A stretch of 64,000 bases of DNA from Sphingomonas sp. PP-F2F-G114-C0414. Lineage in GTDB: Bacteria; Pseudomonadota; Alphaproteobacteria; Sphingomonadales; Sphingomonadaceae. The stretch spans positions 62,001 through 126,000 of the forward strand of contig NZ_RCWT01000013.1 of the NCBI RefSeq assembly GCF_003688595.1. Direction: 5' to 3'. Shown here in pieces: positions 9,469 through 18,184 of this stretch (its first letter is position 1; each line of letters opens with the position of its first letter). The notes under the pieces were generated by a model that saw only the letters and a list, made by a program, of their open reading frames with translations, ran no database searches and was not told where the DNA came from. The translations under genes and the position numbers were made by a program.

Positions 9469-9563
9469 GTCATTCCCGCGGAGGCGGGAAACCAGACTGG
9501 CTAACCTCAGAAGAGGATCTCAACCGTTCGGAGACTATAGATCCCCGCCTTCGAGGGGATGAC
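9469..9563. repeat. Intergenic palindrome, family E (long variant)
   Basis: The element begins GTCATTCCCGCGGAGGCGGG, followed by AACCAGACTGG. It ends with the partly complementary CCCCGCCTTCGAGGGGATGAC. The inner ~45 bp are not repeated elsewhere in the window. Confidence 0.65.
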
Positions 9564-9664
9564 GACGACGTGGCGAGTGGCGGCAATATCCGGCGACAGC
9601 CACACATGATTGACTCACCACCACCCCAGCCTACCGTCCCGCCACAACCCCAAGGAGTCCCCCC

Positions 9665-10114
9665 GTGGAGCGCCCAGTCGACGAATTCCGCTCCAGCACG
9701 CGGCGCTGGCTACTCGGCAGCTTTGCCGGTTGGGGCACCCTCCTCACCTGTCTCGCCGGCGTCGGCTTCGTCATCATCGGCGTCCGCTGGCTCAAGAACC
9801 GCAGCGCCAGCTACGAGATCACCGACCAGCGCCTCATCATCAAGCGCGGCATCCTGTTCAAGACGATCGACGAGATCGAACTCTACCGGATCAAGGACGT
9901 CCGCCTCGGCTATTCGCTGCTGAACCAGATGGCCGACATCGGCACGATCATCCTCACCTCGAGCGATCGCACCACCAGTGGCGGCGAGTTCACGCTCCGC
10001 GACATTCCGATGGCGCGCGACCGTCGCGAAGGCCTGCGCAAGCTCGTCGACCGCGCTCGCCAGCGCCGCGGCGTTCGCGAACTCGACGTCGAGGACTCAT
10101 ACGCGCTGGATTAA
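9665..10114 (+). CDS. Membrane protein with bacterial PH domain
   Basis: This 149-aa protein has one or two N-terminal membrane segments (WLLGSFAGWGTLLTC... GVGFVIIGVRWL). A bPH2/YdbS-type domain covers about residues 45-125: YEITDQRLIIKRGILFKTID, then LYRIKDVRLGYSLLNQMADI. Proteins of this type are small membrane proteins of unknown role. The C-terminal tail is charged. The start is a GTG at 9665 with AAGGAG about eight bases upstream. It lies 18 bp before the exonuclease gene on the same strand and may be co-transcribed with it. Confidence 0.85.
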   Translation: MERPVDEFRSSTRRWLLGSFAGWGTLLTCLAGVGFVIIGVRWLKNRSASYEITDQRLIIKRGILFKTIDEIELYRIKDVRLGYSLLNQMADIGTIILTSSDRTTSGGEFTLRDIPMARDRREGLRKLVDRARQRRGVRELDVEDSYALD

Positions 10115-10132
10115 GCGTGCTTTTGTCCCCAC

Positions 10133-10921
10133 ATGGCGGGCATGGCGCCCCCCTACCCCAAGCCCAAACCGCAACCCCAGATGATCCGGGTCGTCGACCT
10201 CGAGACGACCGGCTCGGCCCCGCCCGCGCACGGCGTCTGCGAGATCGGCTGGCAGGACGTCGCGCTCGGCGAGGACGGCCGCTGGGAGATCTACGGCGAA
10301 GGCGGCAGCCTGCTCGTCAATCCCGGCCGACTGATCCCGCCGGTGACCCAGGCGATCCACCACATCCTTGACGAGCATGTCGCCGACGCGCCGTATTGGC
10401 ATGATTGCGCCCGCCAGGTGCTCGACCCGTGGCCACGCCGGCTCGCGCTCGCCGCGCACCGCGCCGATTTCGAGCAGAAATTCTGCACCCCCGCGCTCAC
10501 CCGCGACGCCGAGTGGATCTGCACTTGGAAATGCGCGCTCCGCCTCTGGCCCGACTCGCCCAGCTTCTCGAACCAGGTGCTGCGCTATTGGCGCAAACCA
10601 CACGGCATGGAGCACGAGCGGGGCCTGCCCGCGCACCGCGCGTTCCCCGACGCCTACGTCACCGCGTTCCACCTGCGGGACATGCTCAACGAGGCGAGCT
10701 TCGCGCAGCTCGTCGAGTGGTCGCGCGACCCCGGCCTGATCCCGCGCGTCCGCTACGGCCCTGACCGCGGCAAGGAATGGTCCGAACTCGATCACGAGAC
10801 GCTGATGGCGTTCATGACCGACCGCGATCCCGATATTCGCTTCACCGCCAACCATGAGATGGACCGGCGCAGCGGCGGCGGTCGCGTCGGCAAGGCCAGT
10901 GCGCAGGATCTGCTGCTCTAG
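10133..10921 (+). CDS. DnaQ-like DEDDh 3'-5' exonuclease
   Basis: This 262-aa protein has the exonuclease fold of the DnaQ/RNase T family. Exo I is RVVDLETTG (D and E). Exo II includes LAAHRADFEQKF. Exo III is AHRAFPDAYVTAF, with the catalytic His and Asp spaced as in the DEDDh class. It is therefore a likely single-strand DNA or RNA 3'-5' exonuclease. The first 16 residues are Pro/Lys-rich (PPYPKPKPQPQ). No strong ribosome site supports the first ATG, and starts at 10142 or 10181 are also possible. The C-terminal ~60 residues have no recognised domain. It is not the polymerase III epsilon subunit by any visible context. Confidence 0.85.
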   Translation: MAGMAPPYPKPKPQPQMIRVVDLETTGSAPPAHGVCEIGWQDVALGEDGRWEIYGEGGSLLVNPGRLIPPVTQAIHHILDEHVADAPYWHDCARQVLDPWPRRLALAAHRADFEQKFCTPALTRDAEWICTWKCALRLWPDSPSFSNQVLRYWRKPHGMEHERGLPAHRAFPDAYVTAFHLRDMLNEASFAQLVEWSRDPGLIPRVRYGPDRGKEWSELDHETLMAFMTDRDPDIRFTANHEMDRRSGGGRVGKASAQDLLL

Positions 10922-10996
10922 ATCAATATGGTCGTCTTTGCGGACGCGTCAGTATCGCTGGCGTAACGACCTCCGCCCGCCTACACCCCACCCCCT

Positions 10997-12502
10997 ATGG
11001 TCCGCGTACGCTTGAAATTACCGTCGTCGGAGGGGCGGGTTGCACGGTGGCTGGTCGCGTTCATGACGCTCGGCTTCATCGCGCTGGCCGCCGCGGCGAT
11101 CGCGATCGGCTGGATCACCGTCCGCAACCACACCTATACCGCTGAGATCCTGCACACGCAGGACGTCCGCCAGGCCGTCGCGACGCTCCAGATCCAGATG
11201 GAGCAGTCCGAGACCGCGCGGCGCGGCTATATCCTTGCCGGCAAGCCGTTGTTCGCGACCGCCTATGCGCGCACCGCGGGCAATCTCGTGCCCTCGATCC
11301 GCAAGCTGCGCCATCTGACGTGCGACAACCCCAACCAGATCGCGCGCCTCGCGCTGATCGAGCCGCGCTTCGTCCAGTTGCGCGCGCTCCGGACGCAGTC
11401 GATGACCTTGGTCGCCACGGGTCGGATCGCGGAGGCGCAGCGCCGGTTCGCGGTCGATGCCAGCGTGCCGTTGATGCGCGGCATCCGATACCGCCTCCAG
11501 GCGATGGCCGCCGACGAGGTTCGCCTGCTCGCGATCCGCACCGAACGCCAGCAACGCACCAGCGCGCTGTTCCTCTTGGTCGCCGGCCTCGCCGCGGCAC
11601 TGCTATTGGTCGTCGCGATCCTCGCGGTCCTGCTGATCCGCCGCTACACCGCCGACCTCGCCGCCTCGCGCGACAGCCTGCGCACCCTCAACGAGACGCT
11701 TGAGGAGCAGGTCGTGGAACGCACCGCCGACCTCAGCCGCGCGAACGAGGAGATCCAGCGCTTCGCCTATATCGTCAGCCACGATCTGCGCTCGCCCTTG
11801 GTCAACGTGATGGGCTTCACCGCCGAACTCGCTACCGCCGCGGGGCCGCTCGCCGAACTCGTCGATCGCGCCGAAGCCGAGGCACCGCACATCCTGACGG
11901 AAGACGCGCGGTTGGCGGCGCGCGAGGACCTGCCCGAGGCGATCGGCTTCATCCGCACCTCGACGCAGAAGATGGACCGGCTGATCAACGCCATCCTCAA
12001 GCTCGCGCGCGAAGGCCGCCGGACGATCGCCCCCGAGCATATCGACCCTGCGCAACTGGTCGACACGATCGTCGGCGCGATGCAGCACATCGTCGACGAT
12101 CGCGGTGCGGTGGTGCGAGTCGAGCGGCCGATGCCGGCCATCGTCACCGATCGCCTCGCGCTCGAACAGATCCTGTCGAACCTGATCGAGAACGCGACCA
12201 AATACCTGAAACCCGGCCGCCCCGGCGAGATCACGGTCAAGGGCCATACCGAACGCGGCCGCGTCATCCTGTCGGTGGTCGACAACGGCCGCGGCATCGA
12301 TCCGCGCGATCACCAGCGCGTGTTCGACCTGTTCCGCCGCTCTGGCGCGCAGGACCAGCCGGGCGAAGGCATCGGACTCGCGCATGTCCGCGCACTCGCC
12401 TATCGTCTGGGCGGCACGATCGACGTGCAGTCGACGCTCGGCGACGGCGCGACCTTCCGGCTCAACCTGCCGACCCACATGACCATCCAGGACGCAGCAT
12501 GA
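10997..12502 (+). CDS. CHASE3-domain sensor histidine kinase
   Basis: This 501-aa membrane kinase has TM1 at about 17-40 and TM2 at about 190-214. Between them is a helical CHASE3-type sensor (QMEQSETARRGYILAGKPLF). A coiled coil leads to the HisKA domain with phosphorylated H262 in AYIVSHDLRSPLVNVMGF. The ATPase domain shows the N box (LIENATKYLKPG), G1 (VDNGRGIDPRDH) and G2 (GEGIGLAHVRAL). It overlaps the following receiver gene by four bases (ATGA), so it and the next two genes form an operon. The stimulus is unknown; CHASE3 domains sense extracytoplasmic or membrane signals. Confidence 0.93.
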   Translation: MVRVRLKLPSSEGRVARWLVAFMTLGFIALAAAAIAIGWITVRNHTYTAEILHTQDVRQAVATLQIQMEQSETARRGYILAGKPLFATAYARTAGNLVPSIRKLRHLTCDNPNQIARLALIEPRFVQLRALRTQSMTLVATGRIAEAQRRFAVDASVPLMRGIRYRLQAMAADEVRLLAIRTERQQRTSALFLLVAGLAAALLLVVAILAVLLIRRYTADLAASRDSLRTLNETLEEQVVERTADLSRANEEIQRFAYIVSHDLRSPLVNVMGFTAELATAAGPLAELVDRAEAEAPHILTEDARLAAREDLPEAIGFIRTSTQKMDRLINAILKLAREGRRTIAPEHIDPAQLVDTIVGAMQHIVDDRGAVVRVERPMPAIVTDRLALEQILSNLIENATKYLKPGRPGEITVKGHTERGRVILSVVDNGRGIDPRDHQRVFDLFRRSGAQDQPGEGIGLAHVRALAYRLGGTIDVQSTLGDGATFRLNLPTHMTIQDAA

Positions 12503-12939
12503 ACGATCACAAGACCGTCGGCATCGTGATGATCGAGGATGACGAGGGTCATGCCCGCCTCATCGAGAAGAACATACGCCGCGCCGGAATCCTGAACGAT
12601 ATCCGTCACTTCACCGACGGCACCACCGCGCTCGACTTCCTGTTCAACGCCGCCGATGGCCCCGCGAAAAGCGGCCCGGCGATGATCCTGCTCGATCTCA
12701 ACCTGCCCGACATGAGCGGCACCGACATCCTGGCGCGGATCAAGGCGGAGGGCAGCCCGCTGCGCCGCACGCCGGTCGTCGTGCTCACCACCACCGACGA
12801 CAGGGTCGAGATCGAGCGCTGCTACGATCTCGGCTGCAACGTCTACATCACCAAGCCGGTCAACTATGAGAGTTTCGCGCAGGCGATCCGCCAGCTCGGG
12901 CTGTTCCTGTCGGTGATCCAGGTCCCCGAAGCCGAGTGA
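12499..12939 (+). CDS. Single-domain response regulator (Rcp1-like)
   Basis: This 146-aa receiver has no output domain. The acidic pocket is IEDDEGHARL, the phosphorylation site is D66 in ILLDLNLPDMSG, Thr is in VVLTTTDD and Lys is in YITKPVN. The longer loop and EGHARLIEKNI are typical of Rcp1/CheY-like regulators paired with phytochrome- and CHASE3-type kinases. It is expected to take phosphate from the kinase encoded just upstream, whose stop codon it overlaps. With no DNA-binding domain it must pass the signal by protein contact or act as a phosphate sink. Confidence 0.92.
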   Translation: MNDHKTVGIVMIEDDEGHARLIEKNIRRAGILNDIRHFTDGTTALDFLFNAADGPAKSGPAMILLDLNLPDMSGTDILARIKAEGSPLRRTPVVVLTTTDDRVEIERCYDLGCNVYITKPVNYESFAQAIRQLGLFLSVIQVPEAE

Positions 12940-13967
12940 GCGAAACGCGGGTCCTCTACATCGACGACGACGCCGGGATCCGGCGGCTGGCGGCGCGTGC
13001 GCTGGAGCGCCGCGGCTACCGGATGACCGTCGCCGAGACGGGGGCGGAAGGCGTCGTGAAGGCCGCTGCCCAGCGCTTCGACCTGATCGCGGTCGACCAT
13101 TACATGCCCGGCATGGACGGCCTCGAAACCCTCGAAGCACTCCGCCGCCTGCCCGATCCGCCCCCCGTCGTGTACGTCACCGGCTCCGAGGAAGGCCGCA
13201 TCGCGGTCGCCGCACTGAAAGCGGGTGCCGCCGATTACGTCGTGAAGACCATCGGCGAGGATTTCTTCGACCTGCTCGCCGCCTCCTTCGAACAGGTCCG
13301 CGCGCGTGCCCTGCTCGAACAGGAAAAGGCGTCTGCCGAGGCCGACCTCCGGGCGAGCAACGCGCGGCTAGAGGCGTTGCTCGGCGAGGTGAACCACCGC
13401 GTCGCCAACTCGCTGCAACTCGTCTCGGCGATGGTCCGCCTCCAGGCAACCGCGCTCACCGACCCGTCCGCGCGAGAAGCATTGGAGGATACCCAGCGCC
13501 GCATCCAGGCGATCGCGCAGGTCCACCGCCGGCTCTACACGAGCAACGACGTCGAGAGCGTCGACATGCAGGAATACCTCGGGGCGCTGGTCGACGAACT
13601 GGCCGAGACCTGGTCGACCGAGGCGCTCCCCCGCGCGCTCAGCCTCGCCGCCGAGCCGATCCGCCTGCCCACCGACCGCGCGGTGTCGCTCGGCGTGATC
13701 GTCACCGAACTCGTCACCAACGCGTGCAAATACGCCTACCCCAACAGCGGCGGCGAAGTCCGCGTGGCGCTCCGCCGGATCGACGACGACGTCTTCCTGC
13801 TCGCGGTCGAGGACGATGGCTGCGGCATCCCCGAGGACGCGACGCCGCGCGGCACCGGGCTAGGCACGAAGCTGATCCGCGCGATGGCGCAGAGCCTGCA
13901 GTCGATCGTCGAATACGACCCGACCCACACCGGCGTCCGCGCCACCCTCCGCGCGGCGGTGCGGTAA
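12936..13967 (+). CDS. Receiver domain fused to HWE/HisKA_2 histidine kinase
   Basis: This 343-aa soluble protein begins with a receiver (LYIDDDAG; D54 in AVDHYMPGMDGLE; K in YVVKTIGEDF). A coiled coil leads to a HisKA_2 segment with H154 in LLGEVNHRVANSLQLVSAM. The ATPase domain has TELVTNACKYAYP and VEDDGCGIPEDATP. The HRVANSLQ box places it in the HWE/HisKA_2 group common in Alphaproteobacteria. A kinase controlled by its own receiver suggests a relay from the upstream kinase. The start is a GTG overlapping the preceding stop (GTGA). No DNA-binding output gene follows; a family D repeat does. Confidence 0.92.
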   Translation: MSETRVLYIDDDAGIRRLAARALERRGYRMTVAETGAEGVVKAAAQRFDLIAVDHYMPGMDGLETLEALRRLPDPPPVVYVTGSEEGRIAVAALKAGAADYVVKTIGEDFFDLLAASFEQVRARALLEQEKASAEADLRASNARLEALLGEVNHRVANSLQLVSAMVRLQATALTDPSAREALEDTQRRIQAIAQVHRRLYTSNDVESVDMQEYLGALVDELAETWSTEALPRALSLAAEPIRLPTDRAVSLGVIVTELVTNACKYAYPNSGGEVRVALRRIDDDVFLLAVEDDGCGIPEDATPRGTGLGTKLIRAMAQSLQSIVEYDPTHTGVRATLRAAVR

Positions 13968-13997
13968 AGGGTACGACGCCTCAGAACTCCCCTACCG

Positions 13998-14067
13998 CGT
14001 TCGTGCTGAGCGAAGTCGAAGCACCCTCGCTTGGGGCATGCCCTTCGACTGCGCTCAGGACGAACGG
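13998..14067. repeat. Intergenic palindrome, family D, copy 2
   Basis: The arms CGTTCGTGCTGAGCGAAGTC and GACTGCGCTCAGGACGAACG are nearly complementary around a core with GGGGCATG. It lies between two convergent genes and could end both transcripts. Confidence 0.8.
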
Positions 14068-14084
14068 ACGATAGCGCGAACCTG

Positions 14085-14693
14085 TTAGTTCGCCGGCTCG
14101 GACAACGGCGCGAACCGCGCCACCTGACGCCCGACCAAACACAATTGCTCGATCACGGCGGGATCGTTCGCGCCGCCTTCGTCGTCGAACTTCGTCACCT
14201 GCGTGTTGATCGCGGCCGCGAACGGCGTCGGCCACCCGCGCAGCGCGTGGACGATCGAGCGCAGCGCCGCGATCGTGCTGCCGGTCGCCTGCCAGCCATA
14301 CGCCGTGGCGATCAGCCCGACCGGCATGTCCGCCAGATACGGGCGTTCGTCGCGCGCGGTTTCCTCGAGCAGGTCGAGCGCGTTCTTCACCACGCCCGAG
14401 ATGCTGCCATGATAGCCCGGGCTGGCGATGATCACCGCCGATGCGCCGCGTACGGCGTCGACGAACGCGCGTTCGTCCGCGGTGCGCGTCGTCGCTTTGG
14501 GATCGTAGAGCGGCAGCCGCGCCATGTCGGCGCCGCCGAACATCTGCGTGCGATAGCCCTGCTTCTCGACCGCATCGAGCGCGATGCAGAGTGCACGCTC
14601 GGTCGACGAGACGCCGCCGATCGTGCCGCCGATGCCAACGACGAGGGGGAGAGTGTCGGAAGCGGCCACGGTTTCATCCTGTTCGAACGTCAT
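14085..14693 (-). CDS. NADPH-dependent FMN reductase family protein
   Basis: The 202-aa protein has a flavodoxin-like fold. LPLVVGIGGTIGGVSSTERA is the phosphate-binding loop, and VIIASPGYHGSISGVVKNAL matches the family signature SPxYxxSxxGxLKNALD. It should reduce FMN, quinones or similar electron acceptors with NAD(P)H; the exact substrate is unknown. The ATG at 14693 has GGGGAAGAG upstream. The frame stays open to a GTG at 14840, giving 251 aa, but those extra residues lack a family match and run into the PBP promoter region. I therefore prefer the shorter form. Confidence 0.85.
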   Translation of the reverse strand: MTFEQDETVAASDTLPLVVGIGGTIGGVSSTERALCIALDAVEKQGYRTQMFGGADMARLPLYDPKATTRTADERAFVDAVRGASAVIIASPGYHGSISGVVKNALDLLEETARDERPYLADMPVGLIATAYGWQATGSTIAALRSIVHALRGWPTPFAAAINTQVTKFDDEGGANDPAVIEQLCLVGRQVARFAPLSEPAN

Positions 14694-14877
14694 CGACACG
14701 CTCTTCCCCGTTTCGCCGCGCGATGACAACAGGGCTTCGACCGGTTCTCGCGCTGCGAACACCACGGACGCTGTCGCTAAGCCCCGGTACACGTTAGGCA
14801 TGCGCATAGGCTTGCCCGAGCTGTCATAGAACGATAACACACTAAAGTCCGCCGCTTGGCCGACCTGGAACGATCCG

Positions 14878-17031
14878 ATGCGCCCCGATCCCTTCGACCC
14901 CGACCGTTCCAGTTCGCGCGGCGACCGCGAGCCCTATGCCTATGAGCGCGAGCGACTGATCACCGAACGCGAACGCCTGCGCCAGAAATACGAAGCCGAG
15001 CGCGATAGTGACGAGTCCGGGTCATATGACGACCGCGATGCGGCGCCCTACGCCACCGCCCGCGTGCCGCGGCGCAAGCGTCCGATCGGTCGCTGGATCC
15101 TGCGCGGAGCGGGGATCGGCATCGTCCTGCTGGTGATCGCGATCATCTGGCTGGCGATCACCGCGCCGCTGTCGAAGTCGCTCCAGCCGCCGACTCCGCC
15201 CTCGATCACGCTGACCGCGGACGACGGCACGCCGATCGCGCGACGCGGCGCGATCATCGGCAAGTCGGTCGACGCCTCGAAGCTCCCGCCGCACGTCACG
15301 CAGGCGTTCCTCGCGATCGAGGACCGGCGCTTCTATTCGCACTGGGGCGTCGACCCGCGCGGCATCGCGCGCGCGGCATGGGCGAACATGGGCTCGGGTG
15401 GCGTCCGCCAGGGCGGCTCGACGATCACGCAGCAGCTCGCGAAGAACGCCTTCCTCGATTCGGACCGCACCGCGACGCGGAAAATCCGCGAGGCGATGAT
15501 CGCGTTCTGGCTCGAAGCATGGCTGTCGAAGAACGAAATCCTCTCGCGCTATCTTTCGAACGTCTATTTCGGCGACAACACCTACGGGATCAGCGCGGCC
15601 GCCAAGCATTATTTCGGCCGCACCCCCGACAAGCTCAACGTCGGCCAGGCGGCGATGCTCGCCGGCTTGGTCAAGGCACCCTCACGCCTCGCCCCGACCT
15701 CCAACCTCGAAGGGGCGCGCAAGCGCGAGGCGGTCGTGGTCGGCGCGATGGTCGACGCGGGCTTCCTCACGAAGGCGGAGGGCGACGCGGTCCAGCCGCA
15801 GCGCGTACTCGGCAGCCGCCCGTCGCAGCTCCCCAACGGCACCTATTTCGCCGATTGGATCCTCCCCGAAGCGCGCGACCAGGCGGGCGAGGTCAAAACG
15901 GAGACCACCGTACAAACCACCCTCGATCCACGCCTGCAACGCGCCGCCGAACGCACCGTGGCGCGGGCAGGTCTTAGGCAAGCGCAAGTCGCGCTGGTGG
16001 CGATGCGTCCCGATGGTCGCGTCGTCGCGATGATAGGCGGCAAGAACTACGCGAAAAGCCCGTTCAACCGCGCGACGCAGGCCCGCCGCCAGCCCGGCTC
16101 GACCTTCAAGCTGTTCGTCTACCTCGCCGCGATGCGCCAGGGCCTCACTCCCGATTCGACGATCGAGGACCGCCCGGTGACGATCGGCGACTGGACCCCG
16201 AAGAACAGCGACGGCCGCTATCAGGGGACGATCACGCTGCGCCAGGCATTCGCGCGCTCGTCCAACGTGGCGGCTGCGCGACTCACGCAACAGGTCGGCG
16301 TCAAGGCGGTGATCAAGGCGGCGCGCGACCTCGGCATCTCGACGCCGATCCCTAGCGAGGCCACTATCGGCCTCGGCACCTCGACCGTGTCGCTGCTCGA
16401 ACTGACCGCCGCCTATGCCGCAATCGCGCGCGAGCAATATCCGGTCCAGCCGCGCGGCCTCGCCGACGTGCGCGAGAAGGGCTGGTACCAGTCGCTGACC
16501 GGCGGCGCGACCGAGATGCCGTCGAAGATCCACGACGAGATGCTCGACCTGCTGGCGGCCTCGATCCGCACGGGCACAGGGCGCGGCGCGAACCTGACGG
16601 TCGACGCGTTCGGTAAGACCGGCACGACGTCCGACAACAAGGACGCGCTGTTCGTTGGCTTCGCGCGCGATCTGGTGGTCGGCGTGTGGGTCGGCAACGA
16701 CGACAATTCGTCGAACCCCGGCCTGTCGGGCGGCGGCATCCCCGCACGGATCTGGCGCGACTTCATGCAGAGCGCGCTGGGCATCGCCCCGATCGCCGCG
16801 CCGGCTCCGGCGGTGGAGGAAGTCGATCCTGACGCACTGCCGGCGGAAGACCAGGACAACTCTATTTTGCCTCTGGGCGGCGAGATCGAGGGGATGGGCT
16901 TCAACCTGAAGATGGGCGAGGACGGCACCATCTCCGTCGGCCCCTCCCGCCGCGACCGCCAGGAAGGCCCGCCCCCCCGCGACGATCGCCGGCCACCAGA
17001 GGAAAAGCCGGGTTACGACGAGGGGCAGTAG
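14878..17031 (+). CDS. Class A penicillin-binding protein (PBP1A family)
   Basis: This bifunctional cell-wall enzyme of 717 aa polymerises lipid II and cross-links peptides. It has a charged cytoplasmic N-terminus of about 70 residues and one membrane anchor (GIGIVLLVIAIIWLAITAPL, ~79-98). The glycosyltransferase 51 domain has catalytic E148 in AIEDRRFYSHWGVDPRG, plus GGSTITQQLAKN. The transpeptidase domain has S408 in GSTFKLF, SSN at 461-463 and KTG at 580-582. After about residue 640 comes an acidic, disordered tail ending in Pro/Arg/Asp-rich sequence. The protein is shorter than classical PBP1A (~800-850 aa) because it lacks the inserted OB-like domain. Confidence 0.95.
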   Translation: MRPDPFDPDRSSSRGDREPYAYERERLITERERLRQKYEAERDSDESGSYDDRDAAPYATARVPRRKRPIGRWILRGAGIGIVLLVIAIIWLAITAPLSKSLQPPTPPSITLTADDGTPIARRGAIIGKSVDASKLPPHVTQAFLAIEDRRFYSHWGVDPRGIARAAWANMGSGGVRQGGSTITQQLAKNAFLDSDRTATRKIREAMIAFWLEAWLSKNEILSRYLSNVYFGDNTYGISAAAKHYFGRTPDKLNVGQAAMLAGLVKAPSRLAPTSNLEGARKREAVVVGAMVDAGFLTKAEGDAVQPQRVLGSRPSQLPNGTYFADWILPEARDQAGEVKTETTVQTTLDPRLQRAAERTVARAGLRQAQVALVAMRPDGRVVAMIGGKNYAKSPFNRATQARRQPGSTFKLFVYLAAMRQGLTPDSTIEDRPVTIGDWTPKNSDGRYQGTITLRQAFARSSNVAAARLTQQVGVKAVIKAARDLGISTPIPSEATIGLGTSTVSLLELTAAYAAIAREQYPVQPRGLADVREKGWYQSLTGGATEMPSKIHDEMLDLLAASIRTGTGRGANLTVDAFGKTGTTSDNKDALFVGFARDLVVGVWVGNDDNSSNPGLSGGGIPARIWRDFMQSALGIAPIAAPAPAVEEVDPDALPAEDQDNSILPLGGEIEGMGFNLKMGEDGTISVGPSRRDRQEGPPPRDDRRPPEEKPGYDEGQ

Positions 17032-17053
17032 GACTCCGCCCGCAAGACAGCTT

Positions 17054-17106
17054 GTTTCCCCGCGAAGGCGGGGACCCAGACTGGGCTCCCGCCTTCGCGG
17101 GAGAAC
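17054..17106. repeat. Intergenic palindrome, family E, copy 1
   Basis: The arms TCCCCGCGAAGGCGGGGA and TCCCGCCTTCGCGGGAGAAC flank CCCAGACTGGG. It is near-identical to the element at 47895 and lies just after the PBP stop, where it could terminate transcription. Confidence 0.8.
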
Positions 17107-17182
17107 AAGAAAGCGGTCGCTAACGTCCGAGCGGCCGAAGCCCCCCGTTGACGCCACCACCGCATCGCAGCATGTCTCACCC

Positions 17183-18184
17183 ATGCGCTTCTTCTCCGAC
17201 AACGCCGCCAGGATCCACCCGCAGGTCATGGCCGCGATCGCCGCCGCCGACACGCTCGACACCGCCTATGCCGGCGACGCCTGGAGCCAGCAGCTCGACG
17301 GCCGCCTGTCCGCGCTGTTCGAAACCGACGTCGCCGTCCTCTGGGTCCCGACCGGCACCGCCGCCAACTGCCTCGCACTCGCAGCGCTTTGCCCGCCGCA
17401 CGGCGGCATCGTCTGCCACCGCGACGCGCACATCCAGAACGACGAGGGCGGCGCGCCCGAATTCTACACGCACGGCGCCAAGCTGTTCCTCGCCGACGGC
17501 GAGGCTGCAAAGCTCACCCCCGACACCATCCGCACCGTCCTCGACGCGATCCCCGACGACGTCCACCGCGTCCAACCGCACGCGATCTCGATCACCAACG
17601 CCACCGAATATGGCCGCGTCTACCAACCGCACGAAGTCTCGGAAATCGGCGCGCTGGCGAAGGAGCGCGGATTAGGCTTCCACATGGACGGCGCACGCTT
17701 CGCCAACGCGATGGCGCGGGCCGGCTGCTCCCCCGCCGACATGACGTGGCGCGCCGGCGTCGACGCGCTGAGCTTCGGCTTCGTCAAGAACGGCGCGATG
17801 AGCGCGGAGGCACTGATCTTCTTCAAGCCCGACCTCGCCGCCGTCACGCAATACCGCCGCAAGCGCGCAGGCCTTCTGTTGTCGAAGGGGCGGTATCTCG
17901 CCGCGCAGATCCTCGCCATGCTCGACGACGACCTCTGGCTCGCCAATGCCAAGGCCGCCAACGACGGCGCGACGAAGCTAGCCGCCGCCGCCGGTGACCG
18001 CCTCGTCCACCCGGTCGAAGCGAACGAAGTGTTCCTCCGCGCCACGCCGGAAGAAGCCGCAGCCCTCCGCGCAAAAGGCTTCGACTTCTACGACTGGGCC
18101 GCTGGCGAAATCCGCCTCGTCACCGCATGGGACAGCCCTGCGGACGCAGTCGGCCTCCTCGCCGACGCCCTCCGCGAGCTGTGA
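17183..18184 (+). CDS. Low-specificity L-threonine aldolase / beta-eliminating lyase
   Basis: This PLP enzyme of 333 aa cleaves threonine or allo-threonine to glycine and acetaldehyde. It opens with the family's MRFFSDNAARIHPQVMAAIA. The PLP lysine is probably K202 in SFGFVKNGAMSAEAL; FHMDGARFANAM carries the conserved Asp-Gly-Ala-Arg. Length fits the family. It overlaps the next gene, a DMT-family transporter, by four bases (GTGA), so the two are probably translated together. That suggests the transporter exports or imports an amino acid or related metabolite, but the substrate is not readable. Confidence 0.9.
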   Translation: MRFFSDNAARIHPQVMAAIAAADTLDTAYAGDAWSQQLDGRLSALFETDVAVLWVPTGTAANCLALAALCPPHGGIVCHRDAHIQNDEGGAPEFYTHGAKLFLADGEAAKLTPDTIRTVLDAIPDDVHRVQPHAISITNATEYGRVYQPHEVSEIGALAKERGLGFHMDGARFANAMARAGCSPADMTWRAGVDALSFGFVKNGAMSAEALIFFKPDLAAVTQYRRKRAGLLLSKGRYLAAQILAMLDDDLWLANAKAANDGATKLAAAAGDRLVHPVEANEVFLRATPEEAAALRAKGFDFYDWAAGEIRLVTAWDSPADAVGLLADALREL

